A stretch of 64,000 nucleotides of DNA from Setoptus koraiensis. Taxonomy: Eukaryota; Arthropoda. Location of the stretch: positions 10,044,001 to 10,108,000 of the forward strand of contig CM106586.1 of NCBI GenBank assembly GCA_048013815.1, given 5' to 3'. The notes below the pieces were generated by a model that did no database searches, had not been told where the DNA came from, and was given only the letters and a program-made list of their open reading frames with translations. Shown in pieces: positions 10,001 through 25,000 of the stretch. The number at the start of each line of letters is the position of its first letter. Positions within the stretch are counted from its first letter, which is position 1. The position numbers and the translations under genes are program-made.

Positions 10001-13000
10001 AATGTGGATGATGAGACGATGATGTGCAGAGAAGTAATAAAATCAAGAGAAAAGGGTTGTCGAGCGCACGCCGGCATAAGTAACAGATCAACCGGTTCGC
10101 GAAGCCCTCGAGCCTTGTAGCCCGAGCCTTGTAGCCCGAGCCTTGTAGCCCGAGCCTTGTAGCCCGAGCCTTGCGCATCGGCCGGCCCAGCTCGAGCCAG
10201 CCAGCACAAGGGGGGTCTCGCCAGCTCGAGCTGGCCTGGTCTGGCCGCCATTTCAGCAATCAGCTGACACAGGTAAGATACAGGTATGATACAGGTGTAT
10301 GCAGGTAAGCTGATGATGGTCGCAGTAGGTTATTGATTGCCCATTAATAGCAGCGGCCATTAATATCGCAACACACTTGTTGCGGCGCTTGCTGGCACAA
10401 TCATTAGCCGCTCACACAATCGCTGACACTGGCACTGGGTATTATTTGGCAATATTAGCCGGCGATGCTCAGTATCATACTGACAGTATGAGCCGGCGAT
10501 GGATGGCGATATTTAAGATGCTATCCGTTAAGTGCTCGCTTTATCCGACCAACGCCGATGAAGAACCCTAGCGACTTTCGATGATATATTGGCGCCAATA
10601 TTTTTGCAGCAAACAATGTGTTGTGCAATGAGATAATTTGAGACATTTGCTTTCAAAACGATGATTTGCTTTCGAAACGACGATTTGCTTTCGAAACGAC
10701 GATTTGCTTTCGAAACGACGATTTGCTTTTGAAACGATGATTTGTGTTCGGTTTTGTTTGAGCCGCGCAAGTTTGTTGAATTGAGTGCAGGGGCACCGGC
10801 TGATACATACTGATAAATGCGAGACAAAATGCACACTGGACATCGGCCGAGAGCCTTCGCACTATGAAGTTCAGAGGGCATTTGCGACTCGCCATGCGCA
10901 TGTCGGCAACATGATGTTGCTGCACGGCGGCAAGTCGGGATGCGGTGCCGAGACCCGCGACGAGGGGCAAATGCGAACCCGAGCGGCCAAATTGAATAAA
11001 TATAAAATTAATTTGAATGGAAATCAATTATCCAGCGACCGTGTTCGTCGGCGTGTGTGTGTGTGTGTGTGTGATCATTTGCGAAAATGCAGACTGCACT
11101 TAATGATGATGATACACAGACACACACACACACTTGGCAATTTTCAATATGAGCGATTATGTAACTGTGATTCTCATGGTACGAGAGCGAGAGTGAGCGC
11201 TCTCGTTGGATTTGCCGAGCGAAACAGGTTGATTACTTGTATCTGTTGGCGCACTGCTGTGGCTGCCGCTGCATAACAATATCACTGCTTCATTCTTCCT
11301 GATAAATCATTCTGAAACTAATTCTTGATACACACACACACACACACACACACAAATATGAAGCGATATAATGATGCGAAAGTTGCTCTCGCTCTCGGTT
11401 CATCATGACGTCTTGCGAGAGTCTTTCTAAAGTCAAATTTATCTCTCTCTCGCTGGCGATTGCGAGCTGATTGCGATTGCATACTTTGTTGCTATTTGCG
11501 CTCATGCCTCAACAAGCACCACTTAGCTGTGTGACGCAACCGCTTTTGCCGTGTCGTCGGCTAATGAATAGCCCCTGTCGAGCTTGCCGGCCGCTCATTT
11601 GGCCAGCGACTGGGCGCCAGTGATGACAAAGATGCTGCTGTCGCCGTTGTTGCTGTTGTTGTTGCTGTTGCTGTTGTTGTTGTTGCTGCCGTTGTTGCTG
11701 TTGTTGTTGCTGCTGCTGCTGTTGTTGTTGTCGGTGTTGCACGACCGTACTCACAAAGCGAAGCAGCGGCGAGTAACGGTCGAGTGAAACGGCCCAAAAG
11801 CGACCCTTTCGACACACACACACACACTGGCCCGTTGCGTCTGCTCAAATTCATGTGTGGATCGGGATGAGTGAGTGGTCAAGATGGACGAATGACGCAA
11901 CTTTGTGACTTTGTGTTCATGCAGCAGCGCACACAAGGACACCAACAAGCTGCGGCAGCGGCTATAATGACTCGGCACAATGATGACCAACGGAGCCGTT
12001 ACAATCAAACGACGACGCGATACGCTATCCTGTTTATGTCCAAAATTAGATATGTATCTCTCATCATTTAAACTCTCTCTCTCTCTCGCTCTCTTTCTAG
12101 ATTTCTATCTCACATCAGGTATCAGCCAGTTACTCACCTGATGTGTCTGATGCCTGATGTGAGCCGGCCACATCGGGCCACTAACATATGATATAATATC
12201 ACTGGTAGTGACCAGTGGTATTATATCACATAACAGTATTCCGCTGGGCACAGCGGCCGGCGACTGCACTAATTAGCTGCAAAAGTTCATTAGACTGACA
12301 TAAAACATGTCAGTGTAATAGATAAAACCGGCTCATGTTGCGACCGAACTGGACACGATCGATAGCAATCGATTCTCACGCGCCCCTCACGACACTTTGG
12401 CTCGCCAACACTGATTTTAACGGCGATTTGTGAATGGGGCTCAACTCACAAGTTGCAACTCACAAATTGCAACTCACAAATTACAAATCACAAGTTAAAA
12501 AGTCACTCACAAATTACAAATCTCAGGCCGGCCTCTCACAGATGAATCATCTGAGATGACGTTGTGGCACTTGTTGCATGTTTTTCAACATACAACAGAA
12601 TGCGGCCGCGAGCTGTCGCTGTCGCCGACAATTGAAACGCAATTGACGGCAACCCAGATACGCATGCATTTGCAACAAAATATTGATCATTACAGCTCAA
12701 TATTTAATTGCAAAATATTTTTGATTAATACAGCTCAATAATTAATTGCAACACAAGATGCAGCCGGCGCCGGTATGTTGGCGTCGTGCGCTAATTAGTG
12801 CGCCCGCTCGCACAGGTGAGCGAGCCGATGTGAGCGAAGCCGCTAATTGACACAGCACTAATTGACAGTGCGCTAACTGGCAGTGCTATGAGCGCTAATT
12901 GACAGTGTAACGGAGAGTATAGCAACAGTTGTGCGCAAGCAGTGTCTGTCAATGCCGGCCATACAAGCCACTGGTCAGCGCACTGGTCAGCACACTGGTC

Positions 13001-16000
13001 AGCCGACGAGCCACCAACTTTGCACTTCCGTCCCCATTTGGCAGCGCCAGTCCTTTTTGCACTGGTTAATGGTGTCAGCAACGGTGAGATACGCAGCCCA
13101 TTACACAGGCAACGAACGGTATCTTGACGGCATCATTTATGTGCCGGCACATAACGGGATTCTCTGCCCAATCGAGACTCTTGCTCCGGCCAGCCGAGAC
13201 TCTCGAATGGGCGGCGGCGGGCCAGACACTGTCATTAGCGACACATAATTAATTAATAATTAAGCTGTGCGGCCGGCGCAGTGGCCAGACCAATAGCGCA
13301 CTGTTGGTCCGGCGGATAGCTGGGCGGCTCTGTTGTGAGTGACCGGCGGTCTGATTGAAACAAGCTGACCAAAACCACGACCCAAGCGACCCGCCACTTG
13401 TCTCCTCTACTGTCCAGCAGGGCAACACAATTGCACAATGTATCCCGTGATGTAACGAGCCAATAATAATAACAACAATTGTTTGCTTGTTTGTTATGCA
13501 AACACTCACACACTTAATAACTCGCTCATATTCGCTCATATTCATTGGCGTGTCGTCGTTGTGATCATTATTACGCAATTATGTAACACACGTTGTAGTG
13601 CCACCAACGAGCCAACACCAACAACATTGTTTGTCATTTTGTGCTGCTGCTGCTGCTGTTGGCGCCACAATGAACCAGAATAGCTGGCCACAACACAGTG
13701 AACAACACGGGACAGGTTGCGTGACCAAATTATGCAAGGCATCGCATGGCGTTGTGCGCAGCCACAACAACAACAAACAATGGACAAACATCATTTGTCA
13801 GTCACTGTCGCTCGCTCTGTCATGTGACACGTCCTCGTCGAGCTTGATGTGGCCGCTGCTGTCGTCGGGCTGCCTCGACATGCTTGTCAGCTCACCTGTT
13901 CATTGTGTTACGCGAGCCGGTCAAAGTTACGTCTAACACCGTTACGTAACAATCGTCGGCGAGCGGCTGGCCAGCAACGGCAAGCGGCCAGCGGACAGCA
14001 ACGGCAAGCGGCCAGCGGACAACATCGCCCTGTTCAAATGTCATCCTTGGCTGACTGGCCAGCCGGCCACACGAGCGCGCGCGATAATGTAACGGTGGCG
14101 CCTCGTGACTGCCCGTTCAAGGTGCAAGCGCGTTGCATTCAATTATGCTCTCAAATTAGTTGCATTGTGTTGCTACAAGTCGGTTGTTGCTGTCAGTTTG
14201 TTGGCGCCGCCAGTGCACACAAACACAACAAACAACGGACAGGTGACATCTGACACTTGTTACACTTTGTTGTGCGCGGCCAACACTGGGCCGCGTGTGC
14301 GTATGATTATGCAAATGGCCAGAGCATGGACTGTTGCTGTTGTTATTGTCGTGAAATTATTAGATATTATTCTCGATTTCGCCACTTTCGCCTGTTCACT
14401 CGCTCGCTGGCTCGCCTGCTCACCGCGCGCATAATACAAAATGTATGCAAAATGCTGTGCTCGCGCGTACAGGCACGACCTGCGACAAACAGTTTACAAA
14501 CAACGACACAAGCAACAGGTTGGTCTGGCCGTGTGACGTAATGCCCGCTGCTGTTGCGCTGCTGCTGCTGCTGCTGCTGTCGTTGTTGTCGTCGTCGCTG
14601 CTGTTGTCAATGACCGAATTGATGGCTGCGAACGCACACCGATTGTCATAGCAGAGTGCTGAAAACAACACATTCCACCATTTGTTGCGCCAGCGCCAGC
14701 AGCGACACAGTGGAATTCGAATTAAAATAATAACAACGCTAAACTGGCGACACAAGCACAAATAAGTGTGATAATATTCACATTCATAATCGTGCCGTCA
14801 CAATGTCGAGCTCTTTGTTTTGTCGGGCTGTGTGGCCGCGAGCGCCGTTACAGAGCTTGCCAACATCTGACCTTGATCCCTGCCAGCCCGCGCGCCCGTC
14901 GGGTGTCGCTGGCTGGCATGTTTACGAGACGAACGTTTTAAAAACAAAATGGTATCGCTCGCACAAATCTGACAGATCTCTCTCTCTCTCTCTCTCTTGC
15001 GATCTGAGAGTAACACTTACGCAAATCGAGTATCAAACAAAACTTTTGTTACGAACCTCGCCACTATCGCAGGTCGCTAGTTGCGCCGCTATCGCACACT
15101 ATCGATGGTCAGCCGACGGCACAAGTTTGAACTGTTTATTTGACGAGATCTGTTCGAGATCCCGTCGTCAACTGTCAAATAAACAGTCATTTGCAACTGA
15201 CTGTATTCCGACACCCGCCTGTCGGATACAGAACGCTTAGGTGGCGCCACCCAGATACGACACACTGCGCATTGGTGCCATAGGCGTGAATGGCAGCGCA
15301 CAGTTGATATTATTTGATTTTTATTGAGCCAATCAATTAATGCAAAGGTGTCGAAATGAGCATGAACCTGACAACTGGCTCGCGAGCTGGCAATCTCTCT
15401 TTTATTTGATCGTCTCGTTGAAATGATAAATGAATTATCTCCGGCTCGCCATCTCAAGCCTATCTCACGGTTAGATCTGTCTCTCAATGATGGCCGCAAT
15501 CGGCCGAGCCAACACTTACTTTTGATTGCTAATATACAGCAATAATAATGTGAGTGATTAGCGGACCGTCGCTCATATTGACCCGTCGGCCCGTTTGTCG
15601 TTAGCGGCCAATGGCAAACTGAAGTGCGCTTGTTGCCATTACACACACACACACACACACAGTAACTAACAATATCTCAGATATCTGGTAATATCTGAGA
15701 TATTGCGCAATTTTTACACTTGCGTGTGTGATATGCACACTTGTTGCGTAATAGGCACACTTGTTGCGTAATTAGAGTGCGCATTGCAACACCCAATCGC
15801 CAGCAACAAAGTGCAGAAGCTCGTTTATCGTCGCTTCATCTCGCTCGCTCGCTCGCTCGCATTACCTGTCCGACGTTGTTTAAATGTTGTTGGTGAATGT
15901 GTTCTATCAACACCTATCGTCTATTCGCAAACAACTGCACACAATGACAACAATGGCGGCCACCAATACGTAACAGCGCACAATATAAACACACATGAAA

Positions 16001-19000
16001 TACACACACGAAATTCGCGACAAGGTGACCATGGTTACGTAACGGCATGCGGCGAGCTTGGCACGCTTACAATTGTTAGATTGCGATCGCTAAAATCGCT
16101 AAATCTGTGTGTTATGCAAAACAATGGCCAGCTATGTTATGTAACTTGTGTGTGTAACACAAGTTTAGATAAGTTTGCAATAAGTTTGGGTATGGCGCTC
16201 GCTTGCGCAACAAGGCGAGCTCGCTGTTGTGAACTGGTCAGTGGTCATCTGCCCATCAGCTGGTCAGTTCTCATCTGTCGCTTCTCATCATCGCTGGTTA
16301 TTTTAGTTGGTTGTTATAGTTGGTTGTTATCAGTTGGCTGGCGATTCGATTCACAATTCAGTCAGTTCTCGTAATAACTCGCACCCAAAATGCCCGAAAT
16401 ACCCCGATTGGCGGTCGTGTCACCCGAACAATTAGAACGTCCAGCAGAATGTTGTGTGCGATGTGAGGAGATAAGATTGAGCGAGCGTTTGCTTGTAACG
16501 TCGAGCTGATAAGGCCAGCAAACAAGAGCCTAGTGGAAACTGGTTCACAATCAAGTTCACCTTCTCAGCGCAACAACGACAACGACTACGACAACGACAC
16601 CAACGACAACAACGACAACGACACCAACGACAACAACGACAACGACAACAACGACAACAACGACAACGACGACAACGACAACAACAGCACAAACGGTTAT
16701 AAACGTGAAAACACAATCGCGCTGGCGGGCGTTGTTGCGCTGGCGGGCCGGCGCGCAAGTTCATCTTGCGACTTTATTATTATCTTCATTTGCATCTGTG
16801 CAAACGACCAACACACAAACGAACTGTCGGGCTAATTGACGGCGCAAACGGCTCGGTTGCTGGCGCCTCGGCTGCAGTTTGCGGCACCCGAAGCTTATCA
16901 CTTTATTAATTACAGTCTCGAGAACGGCTTGTGACACTGGGCTTGCGCAAGCCAGCCCAACCTCATGTAACCTGGCGCTGCTGCGCGACATGTGAGAGCG
17001 GAGATGCGGCGCGATAATGTCAGCATGACATAAAGATAATAACATTAAGATGATATTAAGATAGTATTAATACGATATTAATAAACGGCCGCTAGTTGGC
17101 GGCCGCAACTGTGCGCTGCGTAGTCGCGGTCGTACTACAGAGTGTGTCGCAAACCGGCCAGTGGCAGCCACGACACATGACGTTCGTTTGACATATGTGA
17201 CATTTGTGACACATGTGACAAGTATGACAACCCGCGATCATACGTTCGCCCAGCTGACCAGCCGCTGACCTGGATTGCACACAATACCGTTGCGTATTGT
17301 TGTGTGCTGCTGTGTGTTGTGGTTGTGTGTTGTTGTTGTGTGTCGGTGTGTGTTGTTGTTGTGTGTCGGTGTGTGTCAGCTGGCTGGCCAACATTGCAAA
17401 TCAGCGGCGCACTAATTTAATTTTGTGTCGTCGGCGGCATTTTGCGCACTTTGTCAAACTGTCACACAAACACTCGCATGGAATTTTGTCGGATGATCTC
17501 TCAATAAATTACGCAACATCTCGCGCTCTATTTTGAGCGTGTGACAATCGCTGCTGGCATGTCGTCGTGCCCGCACACATTTGTCAGCGCCACAACAACA
17601 CCGATCTGCATAGCGCGCATGCTGCATGATGCAACAGCATACTCACCTGTACAGTGTACAGTACAGGTGAGCGGGTGTGCGATCTGTCGCGCTTGGCGGA
17701 CCAGCGATCGAGAGCATATTTCGAGCCGTCGCTGTGCGCCGGCCAGACACTGGCGCTGACAGCCGCCAGCGACACCCGAGCCGATTGACAATCGAGAGTC
17801 AATTGTGACTCACACCATTTGTGACTCACACAATTTGTGACAGCGAGCTGCCAATGGCCGGCGCTTGTCGCCGGTTCGTTAGCCTGCTCACCTGTCGGCT
17901 CACCTATCGGCTCACCTGTCGGCTCACCTGTCGGCTCGCCCGTTGCCTCACCTGTGTGTGTGTCGTGTCGCGCAAACACAAATGCGCAAATGCCTGCGCG
18001 CCTGTCACTGACCCCGGCAAGAGGCGACAGAAAGTGGCGACAGCGAGTGTCTGCGAGTGACGGCTCACTCGCACATTGTCGGCTCGCTGGCAGATTGTCG
18101 GCGCGGCTCATGGAAATCGAATGAGATTTGACTGGCTCATTTGAATGAGGTTTGACTGTGTCGTTTGAATGCGATTTGACTGTGTCGCTTGAATGAGACT
18201 TGCGCAATCAAAATCAAATCAATAGAGCACACGACTGTGCATGCCGAATGAGCGGACAAAAATAGACGAAACGGTTGCAGACATTCAATTGCGCCGGTGC
18301 GATATGTGCGACGCTCCAAGACGACGCTCGATGAATCACTTTCGCTGGTCGCTCACGACATGTCACGCAATGCCGGCAGGCGCGTTTTTTCTCTCGCACT
18401 GTCACTGCGTCTTGGCGACTGCCACTGCCACTGCGACTGCCACTGCGACTGACTTGTGAGGCTGACGGAGACGTCGACAGAGAGCGCGACAGCGGCCACC
18501 GTTACGGGCGCTCGGCGCTGACAAAGTCGCGCATTGCGGCACAAAGTCGCGGATTGCGGCCGCTGCCAGAGTGGCATTGTGGCGAGCGACCAATGCATGT
18601 TGTGCGAGCGATTGATTCAATGCGATTCCAATTGCGATTTGTAGCTTGCGTGCCCGCATGTGCCCGCCCAGTTGACATGCCGCTAAACATTGGCGACTGC
18701 TCGCACTGGCACTTTCACCGTCCAGCCTCCGTTGGCTCCATTACATCATTTGTTGCTGGTCGCATTCGTGCCCAATGTGACCAGTGTATGATTGCGTAAC
18801 ATGTGCGCTCAATTACTAAATCAACATTATCCACTTAGACAATCGGCTGTCGAGAGATTATCCCTTGGCGTTGTCGTGCCTCCGCTTTCGCAGCCTGCAT
18901 ACGCTCACACTGTAATACACTCACGCTGTAATACACTCACACTGCAATACACTCACACTGCAATACACTCACAACCGGCACAAATGGCCGCATGTCGTAT

Positions 19001-22000
19001 ACATGCAACACAGACGATATGTCTCAATGTGTACAAATGGCCGCACAGGCGAAATCAATCACGACGCACGGCGAGACGGTCGGTCGTCGCTGTCGTCGTC
19101 GCTGTTGCTGTTGCCGTTGCCGTTGTTGTTGCCGTTGTTGTTGTTGCCGGTTCTCATGCCTCGCGCGCCAGAGAAACAGAAGTCTCGAGCGCTCTCACGC
19201 GCTCTCACGGAGCCTGTCGAGCCCTCGGCCGAGCGGGCCCAATCGATACTTTGGATCGGCTGCTCGGAGCGGCCGTGCGGATCGGCCGTGCGGATCGGCC
19301 GCTCGGATCGGCCGTGCGGATCCGCTGCGCGGATCCGCTCACTCGCAAATGCCAACGAGCGCCAATGAGCCTAATCGAATCAAATTCGAGCGCCGATTGA
19401 CGCGGCCGCCGTTATTAGGCCGCCGTTGTTAGGCCGCCGTTGTTATTGTGCCGCTGGGAGTGCCCTATCAATTATTAAACTGTTTCGCGAATCGCGAGCA
19501 CAACTCCGCCGATCGCCGCTCGCCACAACCGTGCAACAGGCGCCAACTGCCCACCGGCCAGCCCATGCAACTTCATTGGCTACCGGTAGCCGGCTCATTT
19601 GTCGACCGGCTCGACCGTTTTGCAACGTTACGTAATGTGTGTGTGTGTGTGCTCGCTGGATCATGAATAAATGATTACACTCAAATTAGTATCAACACAA
19701 ACGGCGGACAGTCGCTAGTGGCTGCTCCCGTTCTCTCAGTTCGAGAGCCGCGAACTGAGAGAACGCTCTCAATTGGCCCAATCTGGCCGCTATACAAACA
19801 AGGCGGCAGCCGGCCGAGTATCATGAATTGCATCATGCGCACAAGTATGCAGATGAGTGGCCGGCTAACTGGCCGGCAAGTCGCTGAGAGCGCTGAGAGC
19901 GATGAAAGCGAGATAAACGCTCCGCTGTAAACGCGCTGGCCGGCTGACGCGGCTCGGCTTCGAATCATCATATTGCGATATCGCCAGCACACAAATAGAT
20001 CGTTAACCTGTCTCGGCGTCTCGGCGTCTCGGCGTCTCGGCGTCTCGCTGTCTCACTGGCTCGGTGGCGCATTCTGTCCCAGTCGCGCATTCGCTCGCAC
20101 TGTCCGGCGCTCGGCATTCTTTTGGGCCGGCGCTGGGCATTCTTTTCGGCTGGCCAACTGCGCTGGCCGGCTGGCCCGACGCAACGTTGCGCCGCAAAGT
20201 GTCTTCTTTTGCCTGTTGCCACTTGCACACACACACAACTCTAAATATACACACTGTACACAATGACGACCGGCCCAAAACCTACACAAGCGCTCACGAC
20301 GCAACTTGCGCAACTTGTTCTTTCGAGCCGCGCCAGGTAGCCACTTACGCAACACACTACGTATAAATATAAACCGTAACGCTGCTGCCTTTACAAGTGG
20401 CCAAAACACAAGTAGCGGCTGCATGGGAGATATTCATCAAAGTCAGGCGCGATCTATCTGCGTATGCAGATCAATAAAAAAGAATGGCACAAAACACAAG
20501 AGCGCAACAAACAACAAAATGACTATTCACTTACCTCAATTTTAAACTCTGGCTTGTTTTTGTTGTGCTGCGCCGTTGTTGTTGTTGTTGTTGTCGTTGT
20601 CGTTGTTGCTGGCTGCCTCTGCGACACAACCACCTCTCTGAAGCTCTCCAGTGCGCTGTTGCTGTCCGCTCGCTGCTGCTGCTGTTGCGCCGCTGATGAC
20701 TTTTGCACATTATAATTCCAATTTAAATTGTTGTTGTGATTTTGCTGCGACTGCTCGAGTGGTTTAGCTCTCGTTTTGGGCTCTTGCGGCTCGCCAACAC
20801 CGACGGTTGCCGAGTGAAATTGTTGAAATTGCTGCTGCTGCTGCTGCAAGTAATTATGCCTACTCGCTTCGTTTAGCGGATGGCGATTAATTAGCGCCGC
20901 CGCCGCCGCATTGTTGCCGTTGCTGTTGTTGCCGTTGTTGTTGCTGTTGTTGTCGTTGTTGTTGCTGTTGTCGTTGTGGTTGCCGCTGCCGCCGTGTGTC
21001 ACGGCCAACAACTTGGCCGGCGGCTCGCCGGCCTGTCCGACGCTGGCCAACTGTTGTTGCATCGCCGGCGCACCGCTCGACCCATCATGGCCAGACAGCG
21101 GCGTCGTCCAGTGTGGAGGTCGCCGACCGTTACTTACGGCCCCGTCGTACGTCATTGTCGTGGGTGGCGCCGTGGTCGTTGTTGCCGCCGTCGTGGGCGA
21201 TTGAGGTCCGCGCTGCTGCTGTTGTTGTTGCTGCTGTTGCTGTTGTAGTTGTTGCTGCTGCTGCTGATAGTGGTGCTGACTGTTGTGCGCCTGGTGCGTG
21301 TGATATCCGCCGCTGACCGCTAATTGATTCAATTTCGCCAATTTGAACTCACCTGTGCCCGCATGCTGTCCGCGGCCGCCCGTCGGGGCTGTCGGCGCAA
21401 CCGGCTCGCCTATGCTGATAATCTTTATTGCGGTGGGCCCGACGGACGGCTCGGCCAGCTTGGCGTCGCTGTGCGTGAAGGGTATTGTTTTGCTCGGCAA
21501 ACCGGGCCGGCGCAGCATGTGAAGCGCGCTTGCCGCTTTCGCGTGTTGCTGCTGTTGCTGTGCATCCCGCTTCTCCGACAAAACATTATAATCTCGGCCG
21601 GCCAGCTCGCCAACTGAGGCCGGCCCGCCGGCGGCACCGGTGCTGGGCCAGAACAGCGCGCCAGCCTTGCCGCTGCTGCCATGATGATTGCGTGTGTGCG
21701 GGTCGCTCGACAGCGAGCGTCGCTGCTTTGCGCCGGGCTCCACCGGCGGCGGAAGTGGCAAGGGCAGCGGCTTCAGTTTCAGATGGAGCTGCAGCGGAAC
21801 TTGCAATTGCATTTGCTTCAGGTTGGTGTCGCCGTTGTCAGAGGATAAAATGGACGTCAGATCGACGTCGTCGGCGCCATTTGAGGTATAGTTTTTGTTT
21901 GTGTTGGATGGCGATGATTGCAACCATGACGATTCAGTGGTATTCGAGTGCTTGCCGTCAGTATTGTCCGCTGCAGTTGTGGCAGCTCGCTGCTGATAAT

Positions 22001-25000
22001 GGGCCGGCGTCGCTGGCCATAACGGCAAGCTTGCGGTCAGTTTTGGGCCGCCGTTTGGCAAGCCTTGTTGCAGCCGGTCAACAAGTGCGCTGCCAATTGC
22101 TGAATTGTTGTTATTGTGCAAACTGCGAAATATTTGATGCCGCTTGGTGTCCATGGCGAGCTCGCGCAACAATTGGTAGGCCTTCACGAAGAAGGCATGC
22201 TGATGTTTTGCCACGTTGCCGGGCTCGTGCACGCCGCTACCTGTGCCGCTCGTCTTGTCCACCAGAGACTGGATGTTCATTTGCACCAACGAGGGCGGCC
22301 TCGAGTGGCTCAGATGGTACTGGAACACGACCGGCCTGGAGTCGTTTTGCGGGCCTGCTTCGGGCGTGATTTGAGCGATATTTGTGCAAACAAACAATAA
22401 TTCGTGAATAAAGAAATGAGCGTTAGTTGTATTAGATTATGATAACAAGCTGGGATTGGGCGAAACGATCGTTAGTTGGCTTGATCACTACGTGACACTG
22501 TGGGGCGCTCGATGGCGCCTCAGAGTGCGCCAATTCGAGCCGAAGCGACACGGTGATCGGATCAGCGCTGATTGTTATTATTGTCCGATCGAATGTGACT
22601 CGGTGATCGGGCGACGGGCGAATCGTTTCGAAAGAATCGTCGCGAAACTGTCAGAGATACTCGAACGAGCGCAACAAACAACTGTTGATCTGCTGATGAG
22701 CGGTCGCAATGCAAGCGACTGTCGCAAGATTCGATTCGACGCGATTTCTCTGTTCTGCGAAACGAAATGCAACGCTAAAATGCGCTCACTAGTAGTGAGT
22801 CACACTACACAATGGGCCGACAACAACAACATAAAAAATATATTGTATCATTATATGCGAGTATTGTATGCCGAATTGTTACGCAAACAAATATTGCGTA
22901 ATATCGGACTGTTGGGCAGTGTGAAGAAGCGCGCACTTCATCTTCCTCCAACGCAAGGTATGCGCGTCTCGAGGTCAATTGAGGATAACATTATACGTTG
23001 CAATACGTTTTCACAATTCAATACTCTCTGTTTATGTTTCTTTGTGCGCGCTTTGTCGGACGCTTTGCCTACGTTTTCGTTACGTTATCGCGTTGCTGTT
23101 GCGCTGGTTGCGCTGGTTGCGATAATCAAAACAAAATTAACGAAAATTCGTGCTAAACACGACATTGACATACAATGGCAGCCTGGCCAGCAGCCAGCCA
23201 ACAAGCCCATGCTGGCAAGACAGCTTTGCCAAGACTCGCCGCTGTCAGTCAAGTGCATGCCGACTGGGCCCGGTCGGTAGTTGGATAGTGGTGGATGGTC
23301 GCATAGTTAGATGGATGGCCGCTGTCTATTGTTGTGTTCCCACAAATAATACAACAAATAATCGCGGGACAGAATGAGCGAGCGAGAGAGAGAGAGAGAG
23401 AGAGAAAAAATGTAACACTTCGCTCTCGACGGTTTATCAAAAGCTGGGGGCATTTAATCTATTTTTGATTAATCTTAATAATTTTCACTCGCAACTTAGT
23501 CAACAATGGCAACGCGCGCAGCACCATTATCTAATTTGTGTTCTAACTGGTTAATTTGGCAACGAGCGGCGTTTTGCTGGCTACAATTGCAACAACAATG
23601 CAACCAATCGATAGTTGCAAATATCATCAATGGCGGTGCCGTTAAATGGCTCTCGTCGCTCGCTGATAGTCTGAAAGAATAGCTCACTGTGTTGCAAACC
23701 ACTGGTCACTGGCTAAATGCCCATTCGGCAAGTTGCTGCCGGCCGGCCGGGCCGGCAGAAACTGAATTCTGAATGAATCGCGAGCGCGCGATTCATTCAA
23801 AATTCAGTTTCTTCAGTTCGAAATTCAGCGATTCGAACACGGTGAAAATAGTATTTTCAAGACGGCATTTTCGAAATACCAGTCGCGTAAAATAGCGGGC
23901 ACGGCGAGCCAAAGCAAGGTCGCGGCGCCGATTAGTGGCCGCAAATAACGCCACACAATCGCGTTGTCGTGCGCGGTTTGCCAACGAAAGGCCCGGCCAA
24001 TGTCCACAAATAAATCCGCAAGTAAATCCGCAAATAAAACCACCAAAATAACACAAAAAACAAGTGGGCGGCTCATGAATAATTGCAACAAGTGCCTGTC
24101 CGCAAGATGCAACGTTGTTTGCAAACAGTCAGCCAGCTATTTCTGACAAGCTGCACGCTATCTGTGTTTGCAGAGCACACAGGTTACCGTTATATATCGC
24201 CGTTAATTATTATTTGAATTATCCGCTAATGAGGGCTCACGACACACACGGCCGCCGCTCGTTAACTGGGCCGATTTCATCGCCCGGGCCACCGTCAAAT
24301 AATTGACGCCAAGCCGGCTACTTGTAATGCCCGCTCTCTCTCGCTCTCGTTTGGCATTTATTTTATTTGGCATTGGCTAACATTGACATTAAGGCTTGCC
24401 AATGGCAACATTCAATGTTCAACACATTCAATGGCTGGCTAATTGAGCCCATTGTTTGCCAGCGTCGACAGGGGCCGCTTTTCGTGTTGCATGCGATCAT
24501 TACCATAAGCTCATTTTTCATTCTGTCAAAACGTATCTGCCGCTGCCGCCAGATAAAACTAAATGCGCCGGCTACTAGCGGCAACAATGATAATTATGGC
24601 CGTCATTGTTATTATCATTACCGACATGCTCATTAGCGCTCCCATGATGGCACACATAATAAATTATCAGCTATTATTATCTCATGCGAGTTGATAAAAG
24701 TTTCATTCGACAGTCTCGGCGAGCTGAGCACTCACGATATTTCGCGCCATGTCTAGGCTCGCAGCCAGCACCGTAATGAAGATCGCCGACGATTTGCGTG
24801 CTCCATATTTGCAATATTTGTTTGTTTGCAATGTTACCCCAAAATGGATATTGATATTGGCATGCGTGCATCGCCGCAAATCATTGCTCCGTCTAAACAT
24901 GACCTAGACACTCCGGGCTACAGTGCGCCGAGACGCAAATTCTGGAAATTGAATTTCGCTGACGAACCCCCGCTGAGCGGCGCTCGTCTCGATTGCGCCC

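Larger units (their letters stand above)
7153..20534 (-). other. Intron 2 of the giant CBM14 gene (13.4 kb)
   Basis: It is bounded by GAG|GTAAGTGAA and TTTTTAG|AATG. It contains no recognisable gene. It holds many short tandem arrays, CA/GT and CTG/TTG microsatellites, four hairpins, and seven or more TTGCGTAA/TTACGCAA motifs. Open frames of 60-200 codons occur on both strands, but they track the tandem repeats or GC-rich stretches and show no domain. Confidence 0.7.

Noticed and set aside
11634-11740. Poly-Gln or poly-Leu protein frames
   Set aside because: A CTG/TTG microsatellite opens several frames on both strands. No flanking exon signals.
15784-16374. 196-codon open frame on the plus strand
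   Set aside because: The composition is repeat-driven (CTCG and CA runs) and no domain or expression signal is visible.
21485-22369. 294-codon open frame on the plus strand
   Set aside because: It lies antisense to exon 2 of the CBM14 gene, in GC-rich triplet-repeat sequence. It has no domain and no splice logic.
22456-23280. 274-codon open frame on the plus strand
   Set aside because: It lies in the long intron next to exon 2. It has no recognisable domain or family motif, and similar open stretches occur throughout this GC-rich intron.
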